Position numbers and translations under genes: made by a program. A stretch of 35,778 bases of DNA from Acidobacteriaceae bacterium (lineage in GTDB: Bacteria; Acidobacteriota; Terriglobia; Terriglobales; Acidobacteriaceae), in NCBI GenBank assembly GCA_003162935.1, contig PLUW01000122.1:1-35778 (forward strand), written 5' to 3'. Of this stretch, positions 1-7,040 are shown piece by piece. The notes under the pieces were generated by a model. It was not told the DNA's origin. It worked only from the letters and a program-made list of their open reading frames with translations, and made no database searches. Within the stretch, counting starts at the first letter, position 1, and each line of letters begins with the position of its first letter.

Positions 1-266
1 GCGATGTCCCAGTCGTGCGGGCCATCGGTGGTCACGTTGGTCCAGACTTTGTAGTCGCTGATCAAGCCTTCCTTCTTCAACGCATCATACGAAGGCTTCA
101 CATGCTCACGAAAATCTTTCCAGAACGGTTCAGACTGACCGGGGTTGAGGTGGTAGTAGGTGACGCGCCACACCGGCCCGAGATCATAGTTTGGGTTTTG
201 CGCATAGACGGGGAGCGCGGTTAGCAGGGCGACTGCAAACAACACAGCGCAAAGAGTTTTTCTCAT
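1..266 (-). CDS. Secreted protein of unknown function, 3' part missing
   Basis: Only the first 88 codons lie in the window; the gene runs off the left edge. The start ATG at 266 is preceded by an AGGAGG Shine-Dalgarno at good spacing, which fixes the start. Residues 1-23 form a signal peptide (basic MRK, a hydrophobic run, then VYA before Q), so the product is exported. The visible mature part begins NPNYDLGPVWRVTYYH and continues with a short charged helix-like stretch. I do not recognise the family; the pattern of aromatic residues and a 'sum over time' style small domain could be a dimeric alpha-beta barrel, but that is a guess. It lies downstream of uvrC on the same strand, about 105 bases away, and has its own ribosome site. 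Confidence 0.75.
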   Translation of the reverse strand, partial: MRKTLCAVLFAVALLTALPVYAQNPNYDLGPVWRVTYYHLNPGQSEPFWKDFREHVKPSYDALKKEGLISDYKVWTNVTTDGPHDWDI

Positions 267-293
267 GTTGCCTCCTGTTGGATTCGGACTGGG

Positions 294-332
294 CGGTGAT
301 AGCCCAGCGGCGAACGCCGAAGCGTATCACCG
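294..332. repeat. Nested inverted repeat between uvrC and the secreted-protein gene
   Basis: Outer arms CGGTGATA (294-301) and TATCACCG (325-332) are perfect complements; an inner CGGC-GAAC-GCCG hairpin (308-319) sits between them. There is no T-run on either strand, so it is not a classical intrinsic terminator. It may be an operator or attenuating hairpin in the leader of the secreted-protein gene that starts at 266, or a repeat element. Confidence 0.5.
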
Positions 333-371
333 CGAAGGGCCGTTTTCAAGTTGAGGCGCGCCACGAGCCGG

Positions 372-2294
372 TTAGCTGCCCGTCACTGCTTCTGCGTTGC
401 GGAAATACTTCTCGATGGCCTCAGCCTGAGCGTTCGTAACGACCGCCGACAATGCCGCCACGTCGGCTTGTTTCACCGCTTTTAGGCTGCCGAAATGTTC
501 CAGCAGGCGGCGGGTCGTGGATTCGCCGACTCCCGGGATTTCTCTTAGTTCGGTGGCCCGGTCTCGGATCTGGCGGCGCTTGCGGTGGAAGGTTACGGCG
601 AAGCGATGGGCTTCGTCGCGGATCATTTGGACCAGATGCAAGACGGGGGAATGATGGTCGAGAACGATGGGGTCGTCTTCCTGTCCGTAGACGTAGATGA
701 TTTCTTCGCGCTTGGCGATTGACGCCAGGGGTTGATTGATGATTTCGAGGGCTTCGAGCGATTGCGCGGCGGCGTGGAGTTGGCCCAGGCCTCCGTCGAT
801 GAGCACCAGGCTGGGCATGGACTTTTTCTTTTCCGTCTTTGTTTCTTCGAGCAGGCGCTGGTAGCGGCGGGTTACGACTTCTCGCATGCTGGCGAAGTCG
901 TCCACTCCTTCTACCGTCTTGATGATGAATTTGCGGTAGTCGGACTTTTTCATCTTGCCGTCTTCCCAGACCACCATCGAGGCGACGGTTTCGGCTCCTT
1001 GAATGTGGCTGATATCGAAACACTCGATACGCTTGGGCGGTTCGGGGAGGGATAGGGCTTCTTGCAGGGCTTCCTGGATGGCCTTGGCGTTGGGCTTCAG
1101 GATTCGGAAGCGCTGGTCGTAAGATTGCTTGGCGTTGGTGCCGGAGAGATCGACGAGTTCGCGTTTGTCTCCGCGCTGCGGGATGGTGATGTGAACACGC
1201 GTGGCTCGACCGCCTTCTCCGGCAAGTTGATCGCTGAGGGCTTCTTCTAACTCTTCGCGATCTTCAAAGTCGACGGGGACGTAGATGTTGCGCGGGACGT
1301 AGGGCTGCGCCAGATAGAGCTGCTTCAGCAGGGCGGAGAAGAATTCCGCGGGGTGGAATTCGCCGGCGGCGGGACGGGCGGGGACGCCCGTCGCTCCATC
1401 GTTTGTATTGGTTTCGTCGATCTGCGCGAATTCGGGGAGATCTTCCCAGAAGAATTCCCTGCGGTCGAGAACTTTTCCTCCGCGCATGTGGAACAGGTTG
1501 ACGGCCAGCATTTGATTTTCGTAGTGATAGCCGAAGACGTCGGCGTCGTCGCCTTCGGCGGCGGCGATGCGTTGCTTTTCCTGCAACTGTTCGACCGTGG
1601 AGACCAAGTCGCGATAACGGGCCGCGCGCTCGAACTCCTGCGCTTCGGCGGATTCGGACATGCGTTCGCGCAGAGATTTCACCAGGTCGGTTTGCCGGCC
1701 TTCGAGGAACAGCTTCACGTCCCGCACGGCTTCGGCGTAGATCTCGGGCGTGGTCAGGTCCTTCACACACGGGCCGAGGCAACGCTTGATGTAGTACTGC
1801 AAGCAGGGGCGAGGATGGTTGCGAGTTAAATCGACTTTGCAGGACGGGACGAGGAAGTGACGATGAATCAGATCGACAATGCGATAGGCCAGGTTGGCAG
1901 GGAAGTAGGGACCGAAGTAGGCGCTGCCGTCCTTGCGCAGGCGCCGGGTCACATAAACGCGCGGGAAGCGCTCGGCCAGCGTCAGCTTTACGTAAGGGTA
2001 CGTCTTGTCGTCGCGCAGCAGGATATTGAAGCGCGGTTTCTTCTGCTTGATGAGGTGATTCTCCAGCGCCAGCGCTTCTTTGTTATTGGCGACGACGATG
2101 TAGTCGACGTCGACCGCCTCGCGCACCAGCGTCCCGGTTTTCGCGTCTTCCCAGCGCCCTTCGTGGAAGTAGGAGGAGACGCGGGAGCGCAGGTTCTTGG
2201 CCTTGCCTACGTAGATGACTTCGCCTGCGGCGTTCTTGTAAAGGTAGACGCCGGGGGAAGTGGGGATGGTGCGGATTTTCTGGGGGAGATCCAT
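372..2294 (-). CDS. uvrC: UvrC, excinuclease ABC subunit C
   Basis: Nucleotide excision repair nuclease that makes the 3' and 5' incisions after UvrA/UvrB have located the lesion. The 640-residue protein has the full architecture: N-terminal GIY-YIG domain (GVY at 15-17, IYVGKAKNLRSR at about 27-38, metal-binding Glu in ALENHLIK), a Cys-containing connector (CLQYYIKRCLGPC), a UVR helical hairpin that binds UvrB, the RNase H-like 5' nuclease (FDISHIQG, LIDGGLGQ, RDEAHRF supplying Asp, Asp and His) and a C-terminal helix-hairpin-helix (EIPGVGESTTRRLLEHFGS). The frame is open ten codons further upstream, but MDLPQKIRTIP matches the usual N-terminus, so ATG 2294 is chosen. A palindromic element is inserted in frame in the linker (1373-1392). 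It is divergent from the toxin-antitoxin pair across 58 bases. Confidence 0.97.
   Translation of the reverse strand: MDLPQKIRTIPTSPGVYLYKNAAGEVIYVGKAKNLRSRVSSYFHEGRWEDAKTGTLVREAVDVDYIVVANNKEALALENHLIKQKKPRFNILLRDDKTYPYVKLTLAERFPRVYVTRRLRKDGSAYFGPYFPANLAYRIVDLIHRHFLVPSCKVDLTRNHPRPCLQYYIKRCLGPCVKDLTTPEIYAEAVRDVKLFLEGRQTDLVKSLRERMSESAEAQEFERAARYRDLVSTVEQLQEKQRIAAAEGDDADVFGYHYENQMLAVNLFHMRGGKVLDRREFFWEDLPEFAQIDETNTNDGATGVPARPAAGEFHPAEFFSALLKQLYLAQPYVPRNIYVPVDFEDREELEEALSDQLAGEGGRATRVHITIPQRGDKRELVDLSGTNAKQSYDQRFRILKPNAKAIQEALQEALSLPEPPKRIECFDISHIQGAETVASMVVWEDGKMKKSDYRKFIIKTVEGVDDFASMREVVTRRYQRLLEETKTEKKKSMPSLVLIDGGLGQLHAAAQSLEALEIINQPLASIAKREEIIYVYGQEDDPIVLDHHSPVLHLVQMIRDEAHRFAVTFHRKRRQIRDRATELREIPGVGESTTRRLLEHFGSLKAVKQADVAALSAVVTNAQAEAIEKYFRNAEAVTGS
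1373..1392. repeat. REP-like palindrome in frame inside uvrC
   Basis: GACGGGCG-GGGA-CGCCCGTC is a perfect 8-bp inverted repeat with a 4-base loop. Its core GGGCGnGGACGCCC is repeated at 14551-14563 between two other genes with one changed base. In uvrC it encodes part of a Gly/Pro/Ala-rich linker (GATGVPARPAAGEF) between the UVR and RNase H-like domains, where an insertion is tolerable. Confidence 0.6.
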
Positions 2295-2335
2295 CGGGGT
2301 TATGTTTAGTGTAGTGTAAAACAATTTGACGGAAG

Positions 2336-2364
2336 TGTGTTACAATAATGACATGGGTAACACA
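2336..2364 (+). promoter_or_regulatory. Extended -10 promoter and operator-like inverted repeat of the vapBC-type pair
   Basis: TGTTACAAT (2338-2346) is an extended -10 element (TGn plus TACAAT). A TTGACG at 2326 is too close to serve as its -35. Transcription would start near 2353, the A of the antitoxin ATG. Perfect arms TGTGTTAC (2336-2343) and GTAACACA (2357-2364) flank the start, overlapping the -10, as expected of an autoregulatory operator bound by a ribbon-helix-helix antitoxin. The functional roles are inferred. Confidence 0.5.
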
Positions 2365-2565
2365 ATCACAATACGTCTTCCCGAAGAACTGGCTGAATGG
2401 CTGAAGAGCACCGCTCGCAAGACAGGAGTTCCGGTTGGCCGGTTGGTTCGTGAAGAACTGGAACGCGCAAAACGAGAAAACGGCACTAAGTCGTACATGC
2501 GCTTATCCGGTTCGATCGATGGCCCTCCCGATCTTTCCTCGCGTAAGGGATTCTCCAGAAAATGA
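2353..2565 (+). CDS. Ribbon-helix-helix antitoxin (VapB/CopG-like)
   Basis: A 70-residue protein. Residues 3-9 (NTITIRL) form the beta strand of a MetJ/Arc/CopG ribbon-helix-helix DNA-binding fold, followed by two helices (PEELAEWLKSTARKTGVPVGRLVREELERAK). The C-terminal half (SYMRLSGSIDGPPDLSSRKGF) resembles the toxin-wrapping tails of PIN-domain antitoxins. The frame is open nine codons upstream (TTG at 2326), but ATG 2353 begins the conserved strand and lies at the predicted transcription start, with no Shine-Dalgarno, so translation is probably leaderless. The stop codon overlaps the start of the PIN toxin gene (ATGA), which is the usual antitoxin-first coupling. It should neutralise the toxin and repress the shared promoter. 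Confidence 0.88.
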   Translation: MGNTITIRLPEELAEWLKSTARKTGVPVGRLVREELERAKRENGTKSYMRLSGSIDGPPDLSSRKGFSRK

Positions 2566-2969
2566 CGGGCATTGCGGACACCGGTTTTCTTGTGGCATTT
2601 CTGAATCGCCGCGACCGGCATCACGAGTGGGCCGATGAGATCGGCATGCGCGCTTCAGAGCCGTTGCTCACATGCGACGCGGTTCTGGCGGAGACCATTT
2701 TCCAGGTTGGGTCCGTGGCCGAAGTTCTCGGACTGGTGCAGGAGGGATTCTTACAGCTCGCCTTTGATCTTCGGGGAAATCTCAATGAGGTCCTCGATCT
2801 CGCTGAGCGCTATCGAGATCGCAGTCCCGATCTTGCAGATTTGTGCCTCATACGAATGAGTGAACTATACGAGAGACTGCCCGTGTTCACGGTCGACGAA
2901 AAGGATTTTCGCGTCTATCGAAGGAACAAGAGGGACGTAATTCCGATCATTTGCCCACCCCGTGGCTGA
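2562..2969 (+). CDS. PIN-domain ribonuclease toxin (VapC-like)
   Basis: A 135-residue PIN-domain protein, the usual toxin length. The acidic metal-binding residues are all visible: D6 (IADTGFLVA), E44 (LAETIF), D93 (LADLCL) and D112 (TVDEKDF). This predicts a magnesium-dependent endoribonuclease cleaving tRNA or rRNA when released from its antitoxin; the actual target cannot be read from sequence. It overlaps the antitoxin gene by four bases (ATGA), so translation is coupled. It ends three bases before the stop codon of the convergent pepA gene, and I see no terminator between them, so the two transcripts may run into each other. Confidence 0.92.
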   Translation: MTGIADTGFLVAFLNRRDRHHEWADEIGMRASEPLLTCDAVLAETIFQVGSVAEVLGLVQEGFLQLAFDLRGNLNEVLDLAERYRDRSPDLADLCLIRMSELYERLPVFTVDEKDFRVYRRNKRDVIPIICPPRG

Positions 2970-2972
2970 TCT

Positions 2973-4481
2973 TTACGCACTCCACCCCTTCACAAACTCC
3001 ACCAAACTGCGCAACGCGATTCCCGACGGCCCTTTGGCGATCCAGGGTTTGCTGTCTTCCATCCAGGCGGTGCCGGCGATGTCGAGGTGGATCCAGGGAG
3101 TGTCTTCGGCGAATTCCTTCAGGAACATCGCGGCAAAGATTGCGCCTCCCCAACGGCTGCCGGAATTCACCATGTCGGCGATGTTGGACTTCAAGTTCTC
3201 CTTGTATTCGTCGTCCAAAGGCAGTCGCCACATCTTCTCGCCAGCTTGCTGGTTGGCCTTGGCGAAACGCTCGTAAAGCTCGTCGGTGCTGGCGAAGATT
3301 CCGGCGTTCACATAGCCCAAGGCGACCACTACAGCTCCGGTGAGAGTTGCGGCGTCGACGAGATGGGTGCAGCCTAACTGGCGGGCATAGCAGAGCCCGT
3401 CGGCCAGGATGAGGCGGCCTTCGGCGTCTGTATTGATGATTTCGATCGATTTGCCGGACATGGCGATCTGCACGTCTCCCGGCTTTTGCGCTTTGCCCGA
3501 GGGCATATTTTCGGTGGCGCAGACGATGGCGGTGACTTTCACCTTCGGCTTGAGCAGCGCGATCGCGCGCATGGCGCCGATCATGGTGGCGGCTCCGGCC
3601 ATGTCGTATTTCATTTTCTCCATGCCGTCCGCTGGTTTGATGGAAATGCCGCCGGTGTCGAAGGTCACCCCTTTTCCAACCAGCCCGAGGTGCACGTCTT
3701 TCGCCGCGCCCGTCGGTTCGTAGCGCAACACGATCAGCGCGGGCGGTTCATCGGAGCCTTGCGCGACTCCCCAGAATGCCCCCATCTTCAATTGTTTGAT
3801 CTTGTCGGCTCCGTAGGCCTCGCACTTCAGGCCGACTTCGGCGGCCATCTTCTTGGCGCGCTCGGCCAGGATGTTCGGCGTCATCAGATTCGATGGTTCG
3901 TTGACCAGATCGCGGGTGAAGTTCTGCGACTCGGCTACGATGCGGCCAGCCTGCATGGCGGCTTCCAGGGACTTGGCATCGCCGCTGGTCACGATGGTGA
4001 GGGCGTCGATCTTCTGCTCTTTATCCTTTTCCTTGCGATCGCTCTTGTAGTAGCCGGGATCGAAGTCGCCGATGATGGCGCCCTCGACGATGGAGCGCAC
4101 GGCGTCGAAAGGAGAGGGAACTCCATTTCCACCGCCGCTGGCGAAGGCAAAGCTGTGGACGCTCTTGGCTTTCAGCGTGCGAACGGCGGCGCCGGCCAGT
4201 TTGCGTAGTTCTGCGGCTGAAAAATTCTTCGCTTTGCCGCCGCCGACGAGCAGCAGGCGTCTCGCTTTCAATCCCGTCGGGTGGTGCAGCAGCGTGGTTT
4301 CGAAGGGCTTGCCCGTAACCTCGCCGCTGGCAATCACGTCTTTGGCAGCTTCGCGGACGGCTTTGTCGTCGCACTCCACTGCCGGAGCGGGCTTGTCTTT
4401 CTCACTGTGATCGAGCACCACGACGACCAGGCAATCGGTTTCCAGCTGAGACGGGGCGGAGGAAGAGATGTTTGTTTTCAT
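2973..4481 (-). CDS. pepA: Cytosolic leucyl aminopeptidase, peptidase family M17
   Basis: Hydrolyses N-terminal residues from peptides with two metal ions; active as a hexamer in the family. The 502-residue protein has the typical length and a full active site: K270 and D275 (GLVGKGVTFDTGG), K282, D293 (KYDMAGAA), and the signature NTDAEGRL with D352, E354 and R356, which falls at the same numbering as in E. coli PepA. The N-terminal 170 residues are the variable macro-like domain. The ATG at 4481 has no clear Shine-Dalgarno. Some family members also bind DNA (XerA), but nothing here suggests it. Convergent with the VapC-like gene and divergent from the proline dehydrogenase gene. Confidence 0.96.
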   Translation of the reverse strand: MKTNISSSAPSQLETDCLVVVVLDHSEKDKPAPAVECDDKAVREAAKDVIASGEVTGKPFETTLLHHPTGLKARRLLLVGGGKAKNFSAAELRKLAGAAVRTLKAKSVHSFAFASGGGNGVPSPFDAVRSIVEGAIIGDFDPGYYKSDRKEKDKEQKIDALTIVTSGDAKSLEAAMQAGRIVAESQNFTRDLVNEPSNLMTPNILAERAKKMAAEVGLKCEAYGADKIKQLKMGAFWGVAQGSDEPPALIVLRYEPTGAAKDVHLGLVGKGVTFDTGGISIKPADGMEKMKYDMAGAATMIGAMRAIALLKPKVKVTAIVCATENMPSGKAQKPGDVQIAMSGKSIEIINTDAEGRLILADGLCYARQLGCTHLVDAATLTGAVVVALGYVNAGIFASTDELYERFAKANQQAGEKMWRLPLDDEYKENLKSNIADMVNSGSRWGGAIFAAMFLKEFAEDTPWIHLDIAGTAWMEDSKPWIAKGPSGIALRSLVEFVKGWSA

Positions 4482-4722
4482 GATGGAGTATGTCCAGTAT
4501 CCACGGTTCAGGGGGAAATGCGCAACTCAGTGGCGGGAAAGAGCGGTTGGGAAATCATCACGCGGTTGCAACGCGAAGAAAGCTCAAGTAGATGGCACGC
4601 ACTGCAACTCGCCTCCGTTTGTGATAGAAAATACTGGTACTGCTCGGTAATGCTGCGAAGCCCGCAAGTCTGCGAACCATGATCGTTTCTGGCAGCCTGA
4701 ATCCGCGAAAATCCGGTGCCCC

Positions 4723-5649
4723 GTGCTGAGGACGATATTCATCGCCCTGTCCGAAAGCCGGCGCATGCGTGGCATCGCCGAACGCTCGCGCCTGGGCCAG
4801 CGTACCTCCGCCCGGTTCGTCGCCGGCACCGAGGTTGCGGACGCCATTCGCGCCGCCGCCGCCATGAACCAGATCGGCGCTGGCGTTTCCATCGATAATC
4901 TCGGAGAAAACGTCACCAACGCCGACGAAGCCCGCGCCAGCGCCCAGCTCTACCACAACCTGCTCGACCAAATTGCCGCGAACAAGCTGAACGCCAACAT
5001 CAGCCTGAAGCTGACCCACATGGGCCTCGACGTGGACGAAAGAATGGCCTATGACATCGTCCGCGGGCTGGTCGCCAAAGCGGCCGGCATGTCGCCCACA
5101 AATTTCGTTCGCGTCGATATGGAAGGCTCTCCCTATACGCAGCGCACGCTCGATTTCGTTCACGAACTGCACCGCGTGCCGGGCAACGAGGGAAGCGTGG
5201 GCGCGGTGATCCAGTCGTATATGCGGCGCGCCGAGGCCGACGTCGAGAAGTTGCTCTCCGAGCGCATCCGCATCCGCCTCTGCAAAGGCGCATATAAAGA
5301 ACCCGAAGACATCGCCTTCCAGAAAAAGTCCGAGGTCGACGCCAGCTACGTCAAGCTGATGAAGATCCTGATGAAGAGTGGTGTCTATCACGGCCTCGCG
5401 ACCCATGACGAGTCCATTATTAAGGAGGCCAAGGCCTTTGCCACGCGCGAGAACATCGCACGCAGCGCCTTCGAGTTCCAAATGCTGCACGGCATCCGCC
5501 GCGACCTGCAACAGAGCCTGGTGAAAGACGGCTGGGGGGTGCGCGTCTACATCCCCTTCGGCACCGAGTGGTATCCCTACTTTATGCGGCGGCTGGCCGA
5601 GCGCCCAGCCAATGTTCTGTTTATCGCGAAGAATCTGCTGCGCCCGTAG
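4723..5649 (+). CDS. Proline dehydrogenase, monofunctional, FAD-dependent
   Basis: Oxidises L-proline to pyrroline-5-carboxylate, passing electrons through FAD to the quinone pool. The 308-residue protein is the catalytic (beta-alpha)8 barrel alone, as in Thermus and Deinococcus enzymes, with no DNA-binding or P5C dehydrogenase part. Visible family motifs: ISLKLTHMGLD, VRVDMEGS, RLCKGAYKEP, LATHDESII, FEFQMLHGIR, and the C-terminal signature RVYIPFGTEWYPYFMRRLAE whose arginines bind the substrate carboxylate. The start is a GTG at 4723; no Shine-Dalgarno is evident, and no earlier in-frame start fits. The partner P5C dehydrogenase is not in the window. A short T6 run at 5734-5739 after a GC-rich stretch may help end this transcript. 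Confidence 0.93.
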   Translation: MLRTIFIALSESRRMRGIAERSRLGQRTSARFVAGTEVADAIRAAAAMNQIGAGVSIDNLGENVTNADEARASAQLYHNLLDQIAANKLNANISLKLTHMGLDVDERMAYDIVRGLVAKAAGMSPTNFVRVDMEGSPYTQRTLDFVHELHRVPGNEGSVGAVIQSYMRRAEADVEKLLSERIRIRLCKGAYKEPEDIAFQKKSEVDASYVKLMKILMKSGVYHGLATHDESIIKEAKAFATRENIARSAFEFQMLHGIRRDLQQSLVKDGWGVRVYIPFGTEWYPYFMRRLAERPANVLFIAKNLLRP

Positions 5650-5784
5650 AAGCAGCGCTAAACCAAACGGCGTCAATCGGATAGAGACAAAACAGGCACA
5701 AACGGCAGAGTTTGCTCCGGCGAGCGCGCTAGCTTTTTTCTTCCCGGCGTGAAGGGAATTGGCGAGCGTTCTCGTTTTATCACA

Positions 5785-5946
5785 TGGAGGCCAACCTGGA
5801 TTGGGTCCACAGCCTGCCCCCCTCGGCAGTGTGCATGTACCCAACTGGGGATATGGGTCCGCGGCTCGCAACGATTTTGTACCGAGACTCCGGTTTCCAA
5901 CTCAATGCTCTGCGTTGCCACGGGGAAGGGCAACGCAGAGTTTTTT
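5785..5946 (+). ncRNA. Candidate structured small RNA, family not recognised
   Basis: The 327-base gap between proline dehydrogenase and the GNAT gene has no convincing reading frame but folds well on the plus strand. P1 pairs 5785-5788 with 5896-5899 and 5793-5800 with 5889-5895 (one bulged T). P2 is a long hairpin 5801-5844 (TTGGGT/ACCCAA, CACA/TGTG, CTGCC/GGCAG, C-rich loop). P3 is CTCG/CGAG (5865-5868/5883-5886). The RNA ends in a 12-bp intrinsic terminator. A second TGGGT at 5854-5858 could compete for ACCCA in P2, so two folds are possible. No plus-strand gene lies downstream, so it is not a cis leader. It could be a 6S-like RNA or an Acidobacteria-specific sRNA; I cannot assign it. No clear promoter was found. 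Confidence 0.5.
5908..5946 (+). terminator. Intrinsic terminator, 12-bp stem and T6
   Basis: CTCTGCGTTGCC (5908-5919) pairs perfectly with GGCAACGCAGAG (5929-5940) across a 9-base loop and is followed directly by TTTTTT (5941-5946). On the minus strand there is no T-run after the hairpin, so it acts on plus-strand transcription. Confidence 0.88.
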
Positions 5947-5976
5947 GTCTTGTGGGAAACCGAGACGCGATTCTCC

Positions 5977-6924
5977 CTACCCCTCCCAAACAAACGCATC
6001 AAACACCCGCGTCGATTCAAATCCAATGCGCTTGTAGAGCGCAATCGCGCGGTCGTTGGCTTCAGTTACGGTCAGCGAGATGAAGCGGAATCCCCGCCCG
6101 CGCAAATTTTTAGTCGAAGCCGCCATCATGGCCTCGCCCAGTCCCGCCGAGCGGTGTTCGGGGAGCACGCATACCTGCGTAATGTGGCCAACATCGGGGC
6201 GCACCAGCGAGCACAGGATCAATCCGACGAGCGTGCGGCGCTGGAAGACGACGAAGGACGACTGTGGATCGAACGCGCCGCAGCCGGGGAAGCGCACGAT
6301 GTTGTTCAAAAAACGCAGCGAGCCGGTGAGCGTCCGATATTGATCGTTAATTTCGGAATCGACGTGGCCGCGATACGCGGCGGTGATCAGCGCGGCGGCG
6401 GATTGGTATTCCTGCTCCGACCAGGGGCGGATTTCGAACTGCGGCGGCAACGGGCGCGCGGGCTTTGCTGGTTGGGGATGCTTGCCCATCTCAAAATTCA
6501 TGAACACGCGCGGATGGCGGCTGAAACCCTGTTGCAGGAATGGCCGCGCGACTTCTCCGGTATGGTGCGCCAGCAACTGCGCCTCCACGCGATGAATGCC
6601 GGGCGACTGTTGCAGCGTCTCGATGACGTGGGTGAGCAGGCGTTCTTCCACTTCGTGACGGTCGGGGCCGCGGGCCGAATCGCGAACGAACAGGTCTCCG
6701 ATAACACCCTTGCTCGACTCGTAGACAAAAAAGGAATAGCCGAAAATGCTGCCCCGCTCGATGGCGGCGTAACCGGGCAGAATTTTGGCATCCATGTAGC
6801 GCAGGATCATCTCGGCGGAAGTGCCGTAATCCCACGAGAGGTCCCGCGCCCACAGGGCGATCTCGTCTTCCAGCAGCGGGCGAAGGTCGGCGGAAGAGAA
6901 GTGGCGGAGATCGAGAATTTCCAT
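5977..6924 (-). CDS. GNAT-family N-acetyltransferase with tandem GNAT-like halves
   Basis: A 315-residue protein, about twice the size of a single GNAT domain. The C-terminal half (about 165-315) is a complete GNAT fold: motif A HITQVCVLPEHRSAGLGEAM has the R-x-x-G-x-G acetyl-CoA pyrophosphate loop, and the later VTEANDRAIALYKRIGF is the usual motif B. The N-terminal half (about 1-150) looks like a degenerate GNAT domain (FGYSFFVYESSKGVIGDLFV) without the acetyl-CoA loop. The substrate is unknown. It is the last gene of the same-strand series after rbfA, nrnA and GT39, but a 116-base spacer with an inverted repeat separates it from the GT39 gene, so it may have its own promoter. No Shine-Dalgarno is evident at ATG 6924. 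Confidence 0.88.
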   Translation of the reverse strand: MEILDLRHFSSADLRPLLEDEIALWARDLSWDYGTSAEMILRYMDAKILPGYAAIERGSIFGYSFFVYESSKGVIGDLFVRDSARGPDRHEVEERLLTHVIETLQQSPGIHRVEAQLLAHHTGEVARPFLQQGFSRHPRVFMNFEMGKHPQPAKPARPLPPQFEIRPWSEQEYQSAAALITAAYRGHVDSEINDQYRTLTGSLRFLNNIVRFPGCGAFDPQSSFVVFQRRTLVGLILCSLVRPDVGHITQVCVLPEHRSAGLGEAMMAASTKNLRGRGFRFISLTVTEANDRAIALYKRIGFESTRVFDAFVWEG

Positions 6925-6934
6925 AGAGGAGCCA

Positions 6935-7028
6935 GGTTTCAGAGTTTCAAGGTCTCAAAGTTTCAAAGCTAAAACCTGACGCTCGCGTTTGCCGATGCTT
7001 CCCTCTGAAACCTTGAAACTCTCAAACC
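6935..7028. repeat. Intergenic inverted repeat built from GTTTCAAG-type units
   Basis: Arms 6935-6952 (GGTTTCAGAGTTTCAAGG) and 7011-7028 are reverse complements at 17 of 18 positions. Each arm is itself made of short direct repeats of the type GTTTCAA(G/A)G. It fills almost the whole spacer between the GT39 and GNAT genes. Similar simple palindromic elements are common between genes in Acidobacteria (from memory); here it could give a transcript hairpin. Function unknown. Confidence 0.7.
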
Positions 7029-7040
7029 TTGAAACCTTTC

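Noticed and set aside
2326-2346. TTGACG plus TACAAT as a classical -35/-10 pair
   Set aside because: The spacer is only nine bases; an extended -10 without a -35 explains the site better.
4558-5871. 437-codon minus-strand frame over proline dehydrogenase
   Set aside because: The opposite strand encodes an unmistakable enzyme with all motifs; the antisense translation has no family pattern.
5785-5946. Riboswitch controlling a downstream gene
   Set aside because: The next genes downstream are on the opposite strand, so a cis-acting leader has no target.
5749-6972. 407-codon plus-strand frame over the ncRNA and GNAT gene
   Set aside because: Antisense to a convincing GNAT protein; its N-terminal part crosses the intrinsic terminator at 5908-5946.
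6925-7040. CRISPR-like array of short repeats between GT39 and GNAT
   Set aside because: Units are irregular, inverted rather than uniformly spaced, and have no unique spacers or cas genes nearby.
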